The notes beneath the pieces were generated by a model, which did no database searches, had not been told where the DNA came from, and saw only the letters and a list, made by a program, of their open reading frames with translations. This document shows, in pieces, positions 16,393 through 25,300 of a DNA stretch of 42,651 nucleotides (its first letter is position 1; each line of letters starts with the position of its first letter). The stretch is from an uncultured Dysosmobacter sp. (lineage in GTDB: Bacteria; Bacillota; Clostridia; Oscillospirales; Oscillospiraceae), in contig NZ_CANRKH010000023.1 in the NCBI RefSeq assembly GCF_947631165.1, forward strand, positions 1 to 42,651, given 5' to 3'. Both the position numbers and the translations under genes were made by a program.

Positions 16393-17031
16393 ATGTCACA
16401 CACTTTACATCGCAGAGGCAGCGTGGAGAGCCTGAAAAAGGACATTGTTTTCCTGGCCCTGCCGGCTCATAGATACAACGATCAGGATATCCCTATGGAA
16501 GAGGTGGGTGCTAAGCTCCGCCGCTTTATGGAGATCGGCCTGGAACAGGGCTGCATCTGCATCGGAAACGCTTCTACCGGCAATCTCCACACCTTGGGCG
16601 GCGTGCAGCAGATCCTTGATTCTACCACCAGCGGCGCTACTGTCCACTGCGTCTTTGACGATCAGGAAAAGGCCATCGCCATGATGCAAGCTTTGAAGGA
16701 AGCGGACCTGGGAATGAGCGTGGTTGTCTCGGGACTCTTCGATATGCTTGGCGAGTGCTGCCAGAAGAGCGGACTGCACATGCACACCGTTGAATATTCC
16801 CTGGGTATTTGGGGAAATACCTCCGGCCTGCCGGCAGAGCCCATCATGGAGATCAACACCATGTGCGGACACGGTATGGTCTCTGTGGGCCGTATCCAGG
16901 ATGTGGCCGACAAGATCAAAAAAGGAAGAATGACCTGCGAGGAGGGCGGCAAAGAGCTGGCCAAAACCTGCACCTGCGGTATTTTCAACTGGAAGCGCGC
17001 CGCGGAGATCCTGGCTGAAATAGCCAGCTGA
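16393..17031 (+). CDS. Cys-rich partner protein of unassigned family, copy 2
   Basis: The 212-residue product starts MSHTLHRRGSVESLKKDIVF, almost as copy 1 does. It keeps TMCGHGMVSVGRIQDVADKI and the C-terminal CTCGIFNWKRAAEIL, together with DLGMSVVVSGLFDMLGECC. A central insertion compared with copy 1 covers NASTGNLHTLGGVQQILD. GGGGG lies upstream of the ATG. The invariant CGHGM and Cys-x-Cys-Gly motifs are the likely active or cluster-binding sites. Function unknown. Any role must be shared with the ferredoxin-domain protein encoded directly upstream. Confidence 0.8.
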   Translation: MSHTLHRRGSVESLKKDIVFLALPAHRYNDQDIPMEEVGAKLRRFMEIGLEQGCICIGNASTGNLHTLGGVQQILDSTTSGATVHCVFDDQEKAIAMMQALKEADLGMSVVVSGLFDMLGECCQKSGLHMHTVEYSLGIWGNTSGLPAEPIMEINTMCGHGMVSVGRIQDVADKIKKGRMTCEEGGKELAKTCTCGIFNWKRAAEILAEIAS

Positions 17032-17090
17032 GAAAAAGAAGCGGGAGCCCCTCCAAGGCAACGCCCGCAGGAGTGAGAAGGGGGATCAAA

Positions 17091-17534
17091 ATGGCAGAGA
17101 TCATGACATTGAACCGTGAACAGGTCATGGCGATCATTCCCCATCGGGACCCTATGCTGCTCATCGATACCGTCAGTGAGCTGGTGCCCGGACAGCGGGC
17201 GGTCGCCTCTTTCTGGGTCGACCCCGCGCGGGAGATCTTCAAGGGGCATTTCCCCAATGATCCTGTCCTTCCCGGTGTATACACTGTGGAAGCCACTGCC
17301 CAGGCAACGGATCTGGTCTTTATGACGAAGCCCGCCTACGCAGGGAAAATTCCTCTGTTTCTTGGGATCGACCAGGTGAAATTCCGAAAAAAGATACTCC
17401 CGGGAGATACTCTGGAGATACATGCGGAGATGCTCCGTGAACGGGAGGAAAAAGCCATTGCCACCTGCCGCTGCAAGGTCTATACGGCGGGAGAATTGGC
17501 CGCGGAGTCCGAGGTCACTATCGCCATGCGCTGA
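17091..17534 (+). CDS. FabZ-like hot-dog 3-hydroxyacyl dehydratase
   Basis: The start at 17091 (MAEIMTLNREQVMAIIPHRD) follows AAGGGGG, and codons upstream look non-coding. The 147-residue protein has the FabZ pattern. PHRDPMLLIDTV comes first, then GHFPNDPVLPGVYTVEATAQ, in which the His of HFP and the Glu of VEA form the catalytic pair. It ends with VKFRKKILPGD. FabZ dehydrates 3-hydroxyacyl-ACP in fatty acid synthesis and is normally in a fab cluster. Here it stands among catabolic genes, directly after the unassigned pair, and may act on a pathway thioester or hydroxy acid. Family membership is firm and the substrate open. Confidence 0.85.
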   Translation: MAEIMTLNREQVMAIIPHRDPMLLIDTVSELVPGQRAVASFWVDPAREIFKGHFPNDPVLPGVYTVEATAQATDLVFMTKPAYAGKIPLFLGIDQVKFRKKILPGDTLEIHAEMLREREEKAIATCRCKVYTAGELAAESEVTIAMR

Positions 17535-17542
17535 ACTGTGAG

Positions 17543-17584
17543 AAAAAGCGGCGGATGTCCTCGCCGGGAAAGCCGCCGCCTTTT
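17543..17584 (+). terminator. Hairpin splitting the operon before the PdxA-like gene
   Basis: GCGGCGG (17548-17554) pairs with CCGCCGC (17573-17579), extended by an A run against TTTT with one bulged C. More T-rich sequence follows. It probably attenuates transcription between the first and second halves of the operon. Confidence 0.6.
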
Positions 17585-17678
17585 CAAAATATTTTTAATA
17601 TCTTTTCCCGCCTTGCTGGCGGCCTGACGGAAAAACGAAGTGATTTTGCGCCATACGCAGATAGAAAAGGAGGATATT

Positions 17679-18686
17679 ATGGCAAAGGAATTGCCGATTT
17701 TAGGCGTTATGCTGGGAAATTCCGCTGGTGTGGGTCCTGAACTGGTAGCAAAGCTGGCGGTTGCTGACTACTATGCCGATTATTGCCGTCCCATCATCAT
17801 CGGGGATGTCCGGATGTTTGCCCATGGACTCAAGGTAGTGGGCGGAGAGGTCCCCTATTATACCATCGACGATGTGAGCCAGTGTGACTGGACGAAGGGC
17901 TATCCCGTCCTGGATCTGAAAAACCAGGACCCTGAACAGGTTTCTTACGGAAAGGTCACGGAATACTGCGGGGCCAGCGACCTGGCACAGTTGGATACCG
18001 CCATTGACCTGTGCAAGCAGGGAAAGATCGAGGGATTCATATTCGGTCCTCTCCACAAGGGCGCTATGAAGCTGGCCGGACTGAAGGATGAGAGCGAGCA
18101 CACCTATTTGGCCCACGCCTTTGGTGTGACGACCCCTTTCTGCGAGGTCAATATGATGGATGACCTGATGACCGTTCGGGCCACCAGTCACATTCCCCTC
18201 AATGAGGTCTGCGCCAACCTGACAGAAGAGACCGTTCGGGACGCCATTACAATGGGCGAGATCACCGGTGAGAGCTTCGGCATCCGCCCCCGCATCGCCG
18301 TAGCGGCGGTGAATCCCCATGGCGGTGAAGTGGGCCTCTGCGGCCGGGAAGAGGTCGATCTGCTCCAGCCTGTGATCAAAAAGGTAGTGCAGGAGACCGG
18401 TTGGAATGTTTCCGGCCCCTACCCCGCGGACACTTTGTTTATCAGCGCCTTGGAGGGCAACTTTGACGTAGTGGTCACCATGTATCACGACCAGGGGCAA
18501 ATTGCCCTGAAGCTGGTGGGCTTCAAGCGCTGCATTACCATCGCCGGCGGGCAGCCTTACCCCATCACCACCTGCGCCCACGGAACCGCCTTTGATAAGG
18601 TGGGCGGCTTCGCCGCGACGGACTCCTTTGAACGGGCTGTCAAAGCGGCCTCCAAAATGGCGGTGGCCAAACGTGCGAAAACGTAA
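17679..18686 (+). CDS. PdxA-family NAD-dependent dehydrogenase (4-phospho-hydroxyacid type)
   Basis: The ATG at 17679 follows AAAAGGAGG. The earlier in-frame start is a shadow. The 335-residue protein opens MAKELPILGVMLGNSAGVGPE, the PdxA signature. It has three metal-ligand His in the expected contexts: SEHTYLAHAFGV, ATSHIPLNEV and YHDQGQIALK. PdxA oxidises 4-phosphohydroxy-L-threonine for vitamin B6. The PdxA2 branch works on 4-phospho-D-threonate or erythronate in acid catabolism, and further relatives oxidise dihydrodiols of phthalates. Location in a TTT/aldolase operon, with no other B6 gene, makes a catabolic role more likely than B6 synthesis. No kinase that would supply a phosphorylated substrate is nearby, which is odd for PdxA2 chemistry. 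Confidence 0.88.
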   Translation: MAKELPILGVMLGNSAGVGPELVAKLAVADYYADYCRPIIIGDVRMFAHGLKVVGGEVPYYTIDDVSQCDWTKGYPVLDLKNQDPEQVSYGKVTEYCGASDLAQLDTAIDLCKQGKIEGFIFGPLHKGAMKLAGLKDESEHTYLAHAFGVTTPFCEVNMMDDLMTVRATSHIPLNEVCANLTEETVRDAITMGEITGESFGIRPRIAVAAVNPHGGEVGLCGREEVDLLQPVIKKVVQETGWNVSGPYPADTLFISALEGNFDVVVTMYHDQGQIALKLVGFKRCITIAGGQPYPITTCAHGTAFDKVGGFAATDSFERAVKAASKMAVAKRAKT

Positions 18687-18728
18687 AAGCCGTCCGGGTT
18701 TTATATCAAATAGAAAGGAAGCGGTCCT

Positions 18729-20039
18729 ATGGCTTTGGAAAGCAGTAAAAATAGCGTTGTAGAACAGCTTTGCGATACCATCACACTGCCTAAAATGATA
18801 CGCGTACGGCAGATCTTCGATCAGACCCATATGGAACCCGCCGAGATCCCCGCCGCCGTTGCGGCGCAGCTGGAGCGTGACGCCATCAAGCGAAATATCA
18901 AGCCAGGCATGTCCATCGCGATCACCTGCGGCAGCCGCGGGATCTCCAATATCGCTATAATCATCAAAGCGATCGTGGATTTTGTCAAGGCGCAGGGTGC
19001 GGAGCCTTTCATCTTTCCCGCCATGGGCAGCCACGGCGGGGCTACCGCCCAGGGACAGTTGGATATTTTAAAGAGCTACCACGTGACGGAGGAGACCATG
19101 GGCTGTCCCATCCGGGCCACCATGGAGACCGTATATCTGGGCGATACAGTGGAGGGCAGCCCTGTTTATCAGGACCGCTATGCCCATGAGGCGGATGGCG
19201 TCATCCTCTGCGGCCGGATCAAAGCGCACACCTCATTCCGGGGCGCCTATGAGAGCGGATTGATGAAAATGGCGGTCATCGGTATGGGCAAACAGCACGG
19301 TGCGGAGAGCGTCCATGAATCCGGCTTCCAGAATATGGGCAGAGTGATGCCCCAGTTTGCCCGGGTGATCTTTGACAACACCAATATCGTGGCAGGGGTT
19401 GGGATCCTGGAAAACGCCTATGAGCAGACCTGCAAGATCGCCGCGCTGGACGCCGGAGAGATCTGGGAGCAGGAGCCTCTGCTGCTGCGGGAGGCCAACG
19501 AAAGGATGGGCCGTCTCTGGATCGAGAAGGCGGATGTTCTGGTGGTAGACCGGCTGGGAAAAAACATCTCAGGAGATGGAATGGATCCCAACGTCACCGG
19601 CACCTTTGGCAGTCCGGGACGTACAAAAGGCCAGGAGCCGGGTCCCATCCAGGCACAGCGCACAGTGGTTCTGGACCTGACGGATGAGACCCATGGAAAC
19701 ATGAACGGCCTTGGCGCGGCGGATGTGACCACCAAACGGCTGGTGGATAAGATCGATGTGGACACCACATATCCCAACGCTGTGACCTCGACTCTGGTCA
19801 ACCTGGTGAAGATCCCTATTTTTACCCACAGCGACGCCCACGCCATTCAGTTGGCCCTGCGCATCTGCAACATGATCGACAAGGAGCATCCCCGGATCGT
19901 CCGCATCGAAAACAGCCTGGCGCTAGAACACATCTGGGTGTCCGAGGCCCTGGCGGATGAGGTCCGGCAGAATCCTCATATGGAGTTGGAGGGCGAGCCG
20001 GAACCATGGTCCTTCGACGAAGAGGGGAATCTTTGGTAA
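18729..20039 (+). CDS. LarA-superfamily protein (DUF2088; nickel-pincer racemase/epimerase-like)
   Basis: The 436-residue protein resembles lactate racemase LarA. ITCGSRGISN stands where LarA has its substrate/phosphate loop, and FPAMGSHGGATAQGQLDIL matches the LarA ATGCHRG-type loop with its His. HTSFRG and MGKQHGAESVHES are likely catalytic and cofactor-contact His regions. Characterised relatives racemise or epimerise 2-hydroxy acids with a nickel-pincer nucleotide made by LarB, LarC and LarE. None of those is in the window, so they would have to be elsewhere. In this operon it would set the stereochemistry of a 2-hydroxy acid before the UxaA-type lyase. AAAGGAAG lies upstream of the ATG. 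Nickel dependence is an inference from the family. Confidence 0.75.
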   Translation: MALESSKNSVVEQLCDTITLPKMIRVRQIFDQTHMEPAEIPAAVAAQLERDAIKRNIKPGMSIAITCGSRGISNIAIIIKAIVDFVKAQGAEPFIFPAMGSHGGATAQGQLDILKSYHVTEETMGCPIRATMETVYLGDTVEGSPVYQDRYAHEADGVILCGRIKAHTSFRGAYESGLMKMAVIGMGKQHGAESVHESGFQNMGRVMPQFARVIFDNTNIVAGVGILENAYEQTCKIAALDAGEIWEQEPLLLREANERMGRLWIEKADVLVVDRLGKNISGDGMDPNVTGTFGSPGRTKGQEPGPIQAQRTVVLDLTDETHGNMNGLGAADVTTKRLVDKIDVDTTYPNAVTSTLVNLVKIPIFTHSDAHAIQLALRICNMIDKEHPRIVRIENSLALEHIWVSEALADEVRQNPHMELEGEPEPWSFDEEGNLW

Positions 20040-20063
20040 CAGCGATTCACGGAGGAGAGCATT

Positions 20064-20354
20064 ATGAAAAATGCAATGATGATCGACAGCAAGGATAACG
20101 TCTGCGTTGCCATTGAGGAGATCCCCAAGGGCTCCATTGCCGTGTATATGCGAGAAGGCAAGGAAATATCTCTTCCGGTGCTGGAGGATATCACCATCTA
20201 CCACAAGCTGGCGGCTCGGGACATTGCCAAAGGTGAGCCTGTTGTCAAGTACGGCGAACATATCGGTGTTGCTTCCTGTGATATCAAGGCCGGCGAACAC
20301 GTCCACGTCCACAACGTGGAGGGCCGCCGGGAGGATCTGGAAGCGAAAGAGTAA
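20064..20354 (+). CDS. UxaA-type lyase small subunit (SAF domain)
   Basis: This 96-residue SAF-domain protein has a GGAGGAG site and contains YHKLAARDIAKGEPVVKYGE and ends near GEHVHVHNVEGRR. That His-rich end is the typical SAF closing block of altronate and galactarate dehydratases and of the sulfolactate sulfo-lyase small subunit SuyA. In most UxaA enzymes it is fused to the large domain. Here, as in SuyAB and several anaerobe homologues, it is a separate gene 15 bp before the large subunit. The two must form one enzyme. Confidence 0.85.
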   Translation: MKNAMMIDSKDNVCVAIEEIPKGSIAVYMREGKEISLPVLEDITIYHKLAARDIAKGEPVVKYGEHIGVASCDIKAGEHVHVHNVEGRREDLEAKE

Positions 20355-20369
20355 GGGAGGAAAAAGGCC

Positions 20370-21533
20370 ATGACTTTTTACGGATATCGCCGTCCAGACG
20401 GCCGTGTCGGCGTACGGAACCATGTGCTGATCCTGCCCGCCAGCGTCTGCGCCTCCGATACGACCCGGATCGTGGCCCAGCAGGTGGCGGGGACTGTGAC
20501 CTTCAGCAACCAGCAGGGCTGCTCTCAGGTGGCCTCCGACCAGCAGCTGACCATGGACGTAATGGCTGGCTATGCCGCCAATCCCAACGTCTACGGCACC
20601 GTGGTGGTGTCCCTGGGCTGTGAGAACTGCCAGATGGACCTGGTGGTCAAAGCCATCCAGGAGCGTACCAACAAACCCCTGAAGCAGGTCATCATCCAGG
20701 AAGTGGGCGGTACACTGAAGGCTGTGGATATCGCCGTGCGCTATGCCAAGGAGCTGGCGGCGGAGGCCTCTATGCTTCAGAAGGAGGAATTCCCCATGTC
20801 GGAGCTGATCATCGGCACCGAGTGCGGCGGCTCCGACCCCACCAGCGGTCTGGCCGCCAATCCCGTCATCGGCGAGATGAGCGACCGCATTGTGGCCGAC
20901 GGCGGCACCTCCATTCTGTCCGAGACCACGGAGTTCATCGGTGCGGAGCATATCCTGGCCCGCCGGGCCGCCACACCGGAGGTCCACGACCGCATCTTTG
21001 AGATCGTCCACCGCTATGAGGCCGCTCTGCGGCTGGTGGGCGAGGAGGTCCGCGAGGGCAATCCCTCTCCCGGCAACAAGGCCGGCGGCATCACCACGCT
21101 GGAGGAAAAATCCCTGGGCTGCATCCATAAGGGCGGCCACAGCCCCATCTGCGCCGTGTATGACTACGCCAAGCAGGTGGAGGCCGGGCAGGGTCTGGTC
21201 ATTATGGACACCCCGGGCAACGATCCCTCCTCTGTTGCGGCTATGGCGGCGGGCGGCGCCCAGGTAGTGGTGTTTTCCAGCGGCCGTGGCTCCCCCACCG
21301 GCAATCCCATCGTGCCAGTCATCAAGATCACGGGCAACAAGCTGACTTTCGCCAAAATGGAGGATAACATCGATCTGGACGCGTCCCCCCTGATCTACGG
21401 CAGCAAGACCCTGGAGGAGCTGGGCGGCCAGCTGTATGAAATGGTCCGCAAGACTGCCTGCGGCAAGCTGACCAAGGCTGAGGCGCTGGGCTTCACCGAA
21501 ATGGCCATCGCCCGTGTCTGCAACTACGTATGA
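20370..21533 (+). CDS. UxaA-type lyase large subunit (altronate/galactarate dehydratase or sulfo-lyase family)
   Basis: The 387-residue protein begins MTFYGYRRPDGRVGVRNHVL, the standard opening of the UxaA C-terminal domain. It has Cys residues in QQGCSQV, LGCENCQ and GTECGGSDPTSGLAANP that fit ligands for its Fe or Fe-S centre. It also has FSSGRGSPTGNPIVPVIKIT near the end. Together with the SAF subunit it eliminates water, or sulfite in the SuyB branch, from a 2-hydroxy acid to give a 2-keto product. Sequence alone does not separate these branches for me. The following aldolase favours a sugar-acid dehydratase, while the separate SAF subunit and TTT transporter are also seen in sulfolactate loci. 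Confidence 0.85.
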   Translation: MTFYGYRRPDGRVGVRNHVLILPASVCASDTTRIVAQQVAGTVTFSNQQGCSQVASDQQLTMDVMAGYAANPNVYGTVVVSLGCENCQMDLVVKAIQERTNKPLKQVIIQEVGGTLKAVDIAVRYAKELAAEASMLQKEEFPMSELIIGTECGGSDPTSGLAANPVIGEMSDRIVADGGTSILSETTEFIGAEHILARRAATPEVHDRIFEIVHRYEAALRLVGEEVREGNPSPGNKAGGITTLEEKSLGCIHKGGHSPICAVYDYAKQVEAGQGLVIMDTPGNDPSSVAAMAAGGAQVVVFSSGRGSPTGNPIVPVIKITGNKLTFAKMEDNIDLDASPLIYGSKTLEELGGQLYEMVRKTACGKLTKAEALGFTEMAIARVCNYV

Positions 21534-21575
21534 TCCCTTTTTCAGCAATTTAATGATGGAGCGTGAGATTTCAAT

Positions 21576-22370
21576 ATGAATAAGGTCAATATGCCCTCAA
21601 TGGACGCTGTCAAGCGCTTCAGAGATGGGCTGAATACCGAAAAGGGCGTCTTTGGCCCCTTTATGATCGCCACCGACCCTGCGATGGTGGAAAGCGCCGG
21701 GTATGCCGGGTATGATTTTGTGCTGTTGGATATGGAACACGGCACCACGACCTTCCAGACCCTTCCAAATCTGATCCGGGCCGCCAATGTGGCGGGTGTG
21801 ATGCCTGTGGTGCGTGTGCCCCGCGGCAGTGATATTTGGATCGATCAAGCTTTGGATGTGGGTGCCGGCGGTTTGATGATTCCCCAGATCGACACTGCCG
21901 AGCAGGCTCGGGCAGCGGTGTCCGCCGCCAAGTTCGCCCCTCTCGGGACCCGGGGCACCTGCCGGTTCGTCCGCTCCGCCTGCTTCGGCGGCGTTCCTGG
22001 ATCCGAGTATTTCCAAAAGGCCCAGGACACCGTGGTGATCGTGCAGGCCGAGGGCAAGAAGGCCGTTGAGAATTTGGACGAGATCTTGGACGTGGAGGGC
22101 ATCGACATTGTATTTGTCGGCCCCTATGACTTGTCCAGTTCTCTGGGCGTCATCGGCCAGATCGACCATCCCAAGGTCATGGAGTGCATCCAGGATATCT
22201 GCCAGCGAGCCAGTTCCAAGGGCGTAAAGGTCGGCTGCTTCGCAGATACGGTACAGTCCGCCAAGCACCTGCGGGCCATGGGCGTCCGCTTCCTGGGCTA
22301 CTCCTGTGACACGGCCATCTTCCAAAATGCCGCAAGAGCTGACGTTGCGGCATATGCGGAAGAAGTTTAA
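21576..22370 (+). CDS. HpcH/HpaI-family class II aldolase
   Basis: The 264-residue protein has the HpaI/GarL pattern. YDFVLLDMEHGTTTFQT carries the acid and His residues near the metal site. VVRVPRGSDIWIDQALDVGA and GGLMIPQIDTAEQARAAV form the central barrel strands. GIDIVFVGPYDLSSSLG follows near the C-terminus. Members split 2-keto-3-deoxy- or 4-hydroxy-2-keto acids into pyruvate and an aldehyde. Following directly after the UxaA-type lyase, it would receive the 2-keto-3-deoxy product, and its pyruvate would enter the PFOR encoded 18 bp downstream. The start has GGAG about 15 nt upstream, somewhat distant. Confidence 0.88.
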   Translation: MNKVNMPSMDAVKRFRDGLNTEKGVFGPFMIATDPAMVESAGYAGYDFVLLDMEHGTTTFQTLPNLIRAANVAGVMPVVRVPRGSDIWIDQALDVGAGGLMIPQIDTAEQARAAVSAAKFAPLGTRGTCRFVRSACFGGVPGSEYFQKAQDTVVIVQAEGKKAVENLDEILDVEGIDIVFVGPYDLSSSLGVIGQIDHPKVMECIQDICQRASSKGVKVGCFADTVQSAKHLRAMGVRFLGYSCDTAIFQNAARADVAAYAEEV

Positions 22371-22388
22371 AATTGGAGGAGAACTGCT

Positions 22389-25300
22389 ATGAATAAAAAA
22401 TACGTTGTGATGGACGGCAACACCGCCGCGGCCCATGCGGCCTATGCCTTTACCGAGGTTGCGGCCATCTACCCCATCACGCCCTCCTCTCCCATGGCGG
22501 AGAAGGTAGACGAGTGGTCCGCCAAGGGCCGCAAGAACCTGTTTGGCTCCACGGTGGATGTGATCCAGATGCAGTCTGAGGCTGGTGCGGCAGGCACCTG
22601 CCACGGTTCCCTGCAGGCCGGCGCTCTGACCACCACCTTCACATCCTCTCAAGGTCTGATGCTGATGATACCTGCCATGTACGCCATGGGCGGCCAGTTC
22701 CTGCCCAGCGTCATGCACATCGCCTCCCGCGTGGTCACTTCCAACCACCACTCCATCTTCGGCGACCACACGGACTTCATGACCTGCCGCACCACCGGCT
22801 ACGCCATGCTGATGTCCTCCTCTCCCCAGGAGGCCATGGATCTGGCGGCCGTCGCCCATCTGTCCGCCATCAGTGCCCAGTACGCCTTCATGCACTGCTT
22901 CGACGGTTTCCGCACCTCCCATGAGATGCAGCGCATCGAGGCACTGGACTACGAGGACCTGCGGGGTCTGGTGGATCAGGAGGCCCTGAAGGATTTCCGC
23001 CGCCGCTCTTTGAATCCTGAGCACCCCACCAACCGGGGCAATAACGTCAATCCAGATATCTACTTCCAGTGCAAGGAAGGCGCCAATATCAAGGCCGCCT
23101 CTGTGCCGAATACCGTCCAGCACTATATGGACGAGATCAACAAGCTGACGGGCCGTGATTACAAGCTCTTCAACTACTACGGTGCGCCGGACGCTGAAGA
23201 AGTCATCGTGGTGATGTGCTCCGCCTCCGAGGCGGTGAAGGAGACTGTGGACTATCTGAACGCCCAGGGCCGCAAGGTGGGCCTGGTGCAGATCCACCTG
23301 TACCGCCCCTTCTCCGTGGAGCATTTTGCCGCCGCCATCCCCGCTACCTGCAAGAAGATCGCTGTGCTGGACCGCTCCAAGGAGACCGGCTCTGTGGGCG
23401 AGCCGGTGTATCTGGACGTGGTCACCGCCCTGAACCAGGCGGGCCGGAGCGATATCCAGGTGGTGGGCGGCCGGTACGGCCTGTCCAGCAAAGACACGAC
23501 CCCCGGCCAGTTCATTGCCGTATATGACAATCTGAAGCAGGCTCAGCCCAAAAACAACTTCACCATTGGCATCATCGACGACGTGACCCACACCTCCCTG
23601 GATTACCAGGAGATCGAGCTGCCCCATCCCGGCCAGGTATCCTGCAAACTGTGGGGCCTGGGCGGCGACGGCACCGTGGGCGCCAACAAGAACGCCATCA
23701 GCACCATCGGCCTGACGGCGGACAAGTATGCCCAGGCATATTTCTCCTATGACACCATGAAGTCCGGCGGCCTGACCCAAAGCCATCTGCGCTTCGGCGA
23801 CCAGCCCATCCGGTCCACCTATCTGGTGTCCTCCGCCGATTTCGTGGCCTGCCACGCTCCCACCTACGTCAATAAATACGACACTACCGAAGACCTGAAA
23901 GAGGGCGGCATCTACCTGCTGAACTGCCCCTGGCCTGTGGAGGAGCTGGAGACCCGCCTCCCCGCCAAGATGAAGCGGGATCTGGCGAACAAGCACGCCC
24001 AGTTCTACATCATCGACGCCGTGAAGCTGGCCAGTGAGATCGGCCTGGGCAAGCGTACCAACAGCATCCTGCAGGCCGCCTTCTTTGCTCTGACAAAGGT
24101 CATTCCCCTGGACGTGGCTGTGGAGGATATGAAGCGAAACAACTATAACAGCTACTTCAAGAAGGCCGGTCAGAAGATCGTGGACCTGAACAACCAGGCT
24201 GTAGACGTGGGCATGAACGCCGCCGTGAAGGTGGACATCCCCGCAAGCTGGGCAAACGCCGAGGACTCCCCCGCCGCCGAGATCCAGGCCACGCCCTTTG
24301 TCAAAGACATCGTCATTCCCATGGATCACCAGCAGGGCAACAAGCTGCCTGTCTCCGTGTTCCAGAAGTACGGCGTGCTGGACGGCACCTGGGAGAACGG
24401 CACATCCGCCTATTCCAAGCGGGGCGTGGCCACCATGGTGCCTAAGTGGAACGCTGAGAGCTGCATCCAGTGCAACCGCTGCGCCATGTCCTGCCCCCAC
24501 GCGGCCATCCGTCCCGTGCTGCTGAGCGAGGAGGAGAAGGCCCAGGTACCTGCTTCCTTTGTGACCGTGCCTGCCAAGGGCCTTGGCAAGGACGCCCCCG
24601 CCTACTCCTTCCGGATGCAGATCTCCCCCTATGACTGCCTGGGCTGCGGCGTGTGCCTGACGGCCTGCCCCGCCAACCAGAGCGATAAGACCGCGGACGC
24701 TCTGGTGATGACGCCCTTCGAAGAGATGAAGCCGGAGCAGGAGAACTTCGATAAGGTGGCTATGGACGACAGATTCCTGAAGAAGGATGTCATCAACAGC
24801 AAGAGCGTGAAGAACATGCAGTTCGCCAAGCCCTACTTCCAGTTCTCCGCCGCCTGCGCGGGCTGCGCGGAGACCACCTACATCAAGCTGCTGAGCCAGA
24901 TGGTGGGCGACCGGATGTATGCGGGCAACGCGGCGGGCTGCTCCTCCGCCATCAGCGGTGGCGCGCCCATCCTGCCCTACTGCAAGGACAGCCAGGGCCG
25001 GGGCCCCGCCTGGGAGCACTCCCTGTTCGAGGATAACGCGGAATTCGCCTACGGCTTCTTCCACGCCCAGGACGCCATCCGCAAGGAGCTGCTGATCCGT
25101 CTGGAGCGCATGAAGAACGCCGGCGTCGCCGTGGAAGCCATCAGCGATTACCAGAACAGCTGGAACGACAGCGAGAAGTCCCGGGCTGTGTCCGACGCTC
25201 TGATCGCGGCCCTGGAAGCTGCTGAGCAGACCGAGGATGTGACGTACATCCTGGAAAACAAAGAGTACTTGTCCAAGAAGTCCATCTGGGCCATCGGCGG

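Noticed and set aside
17700..19034. A 444-codon minus-strand frame opposite the PdxA- and LarA-like genes
   Set aside because: It spans the boundary of two well-supported genes on the other strand and has shadow-type composition.
19923..21548. A 541-codon minus-strand frame opposite the UxaA-type genes
   Set aside because: It crosses three real genes in antisense and shows no conserved motif.
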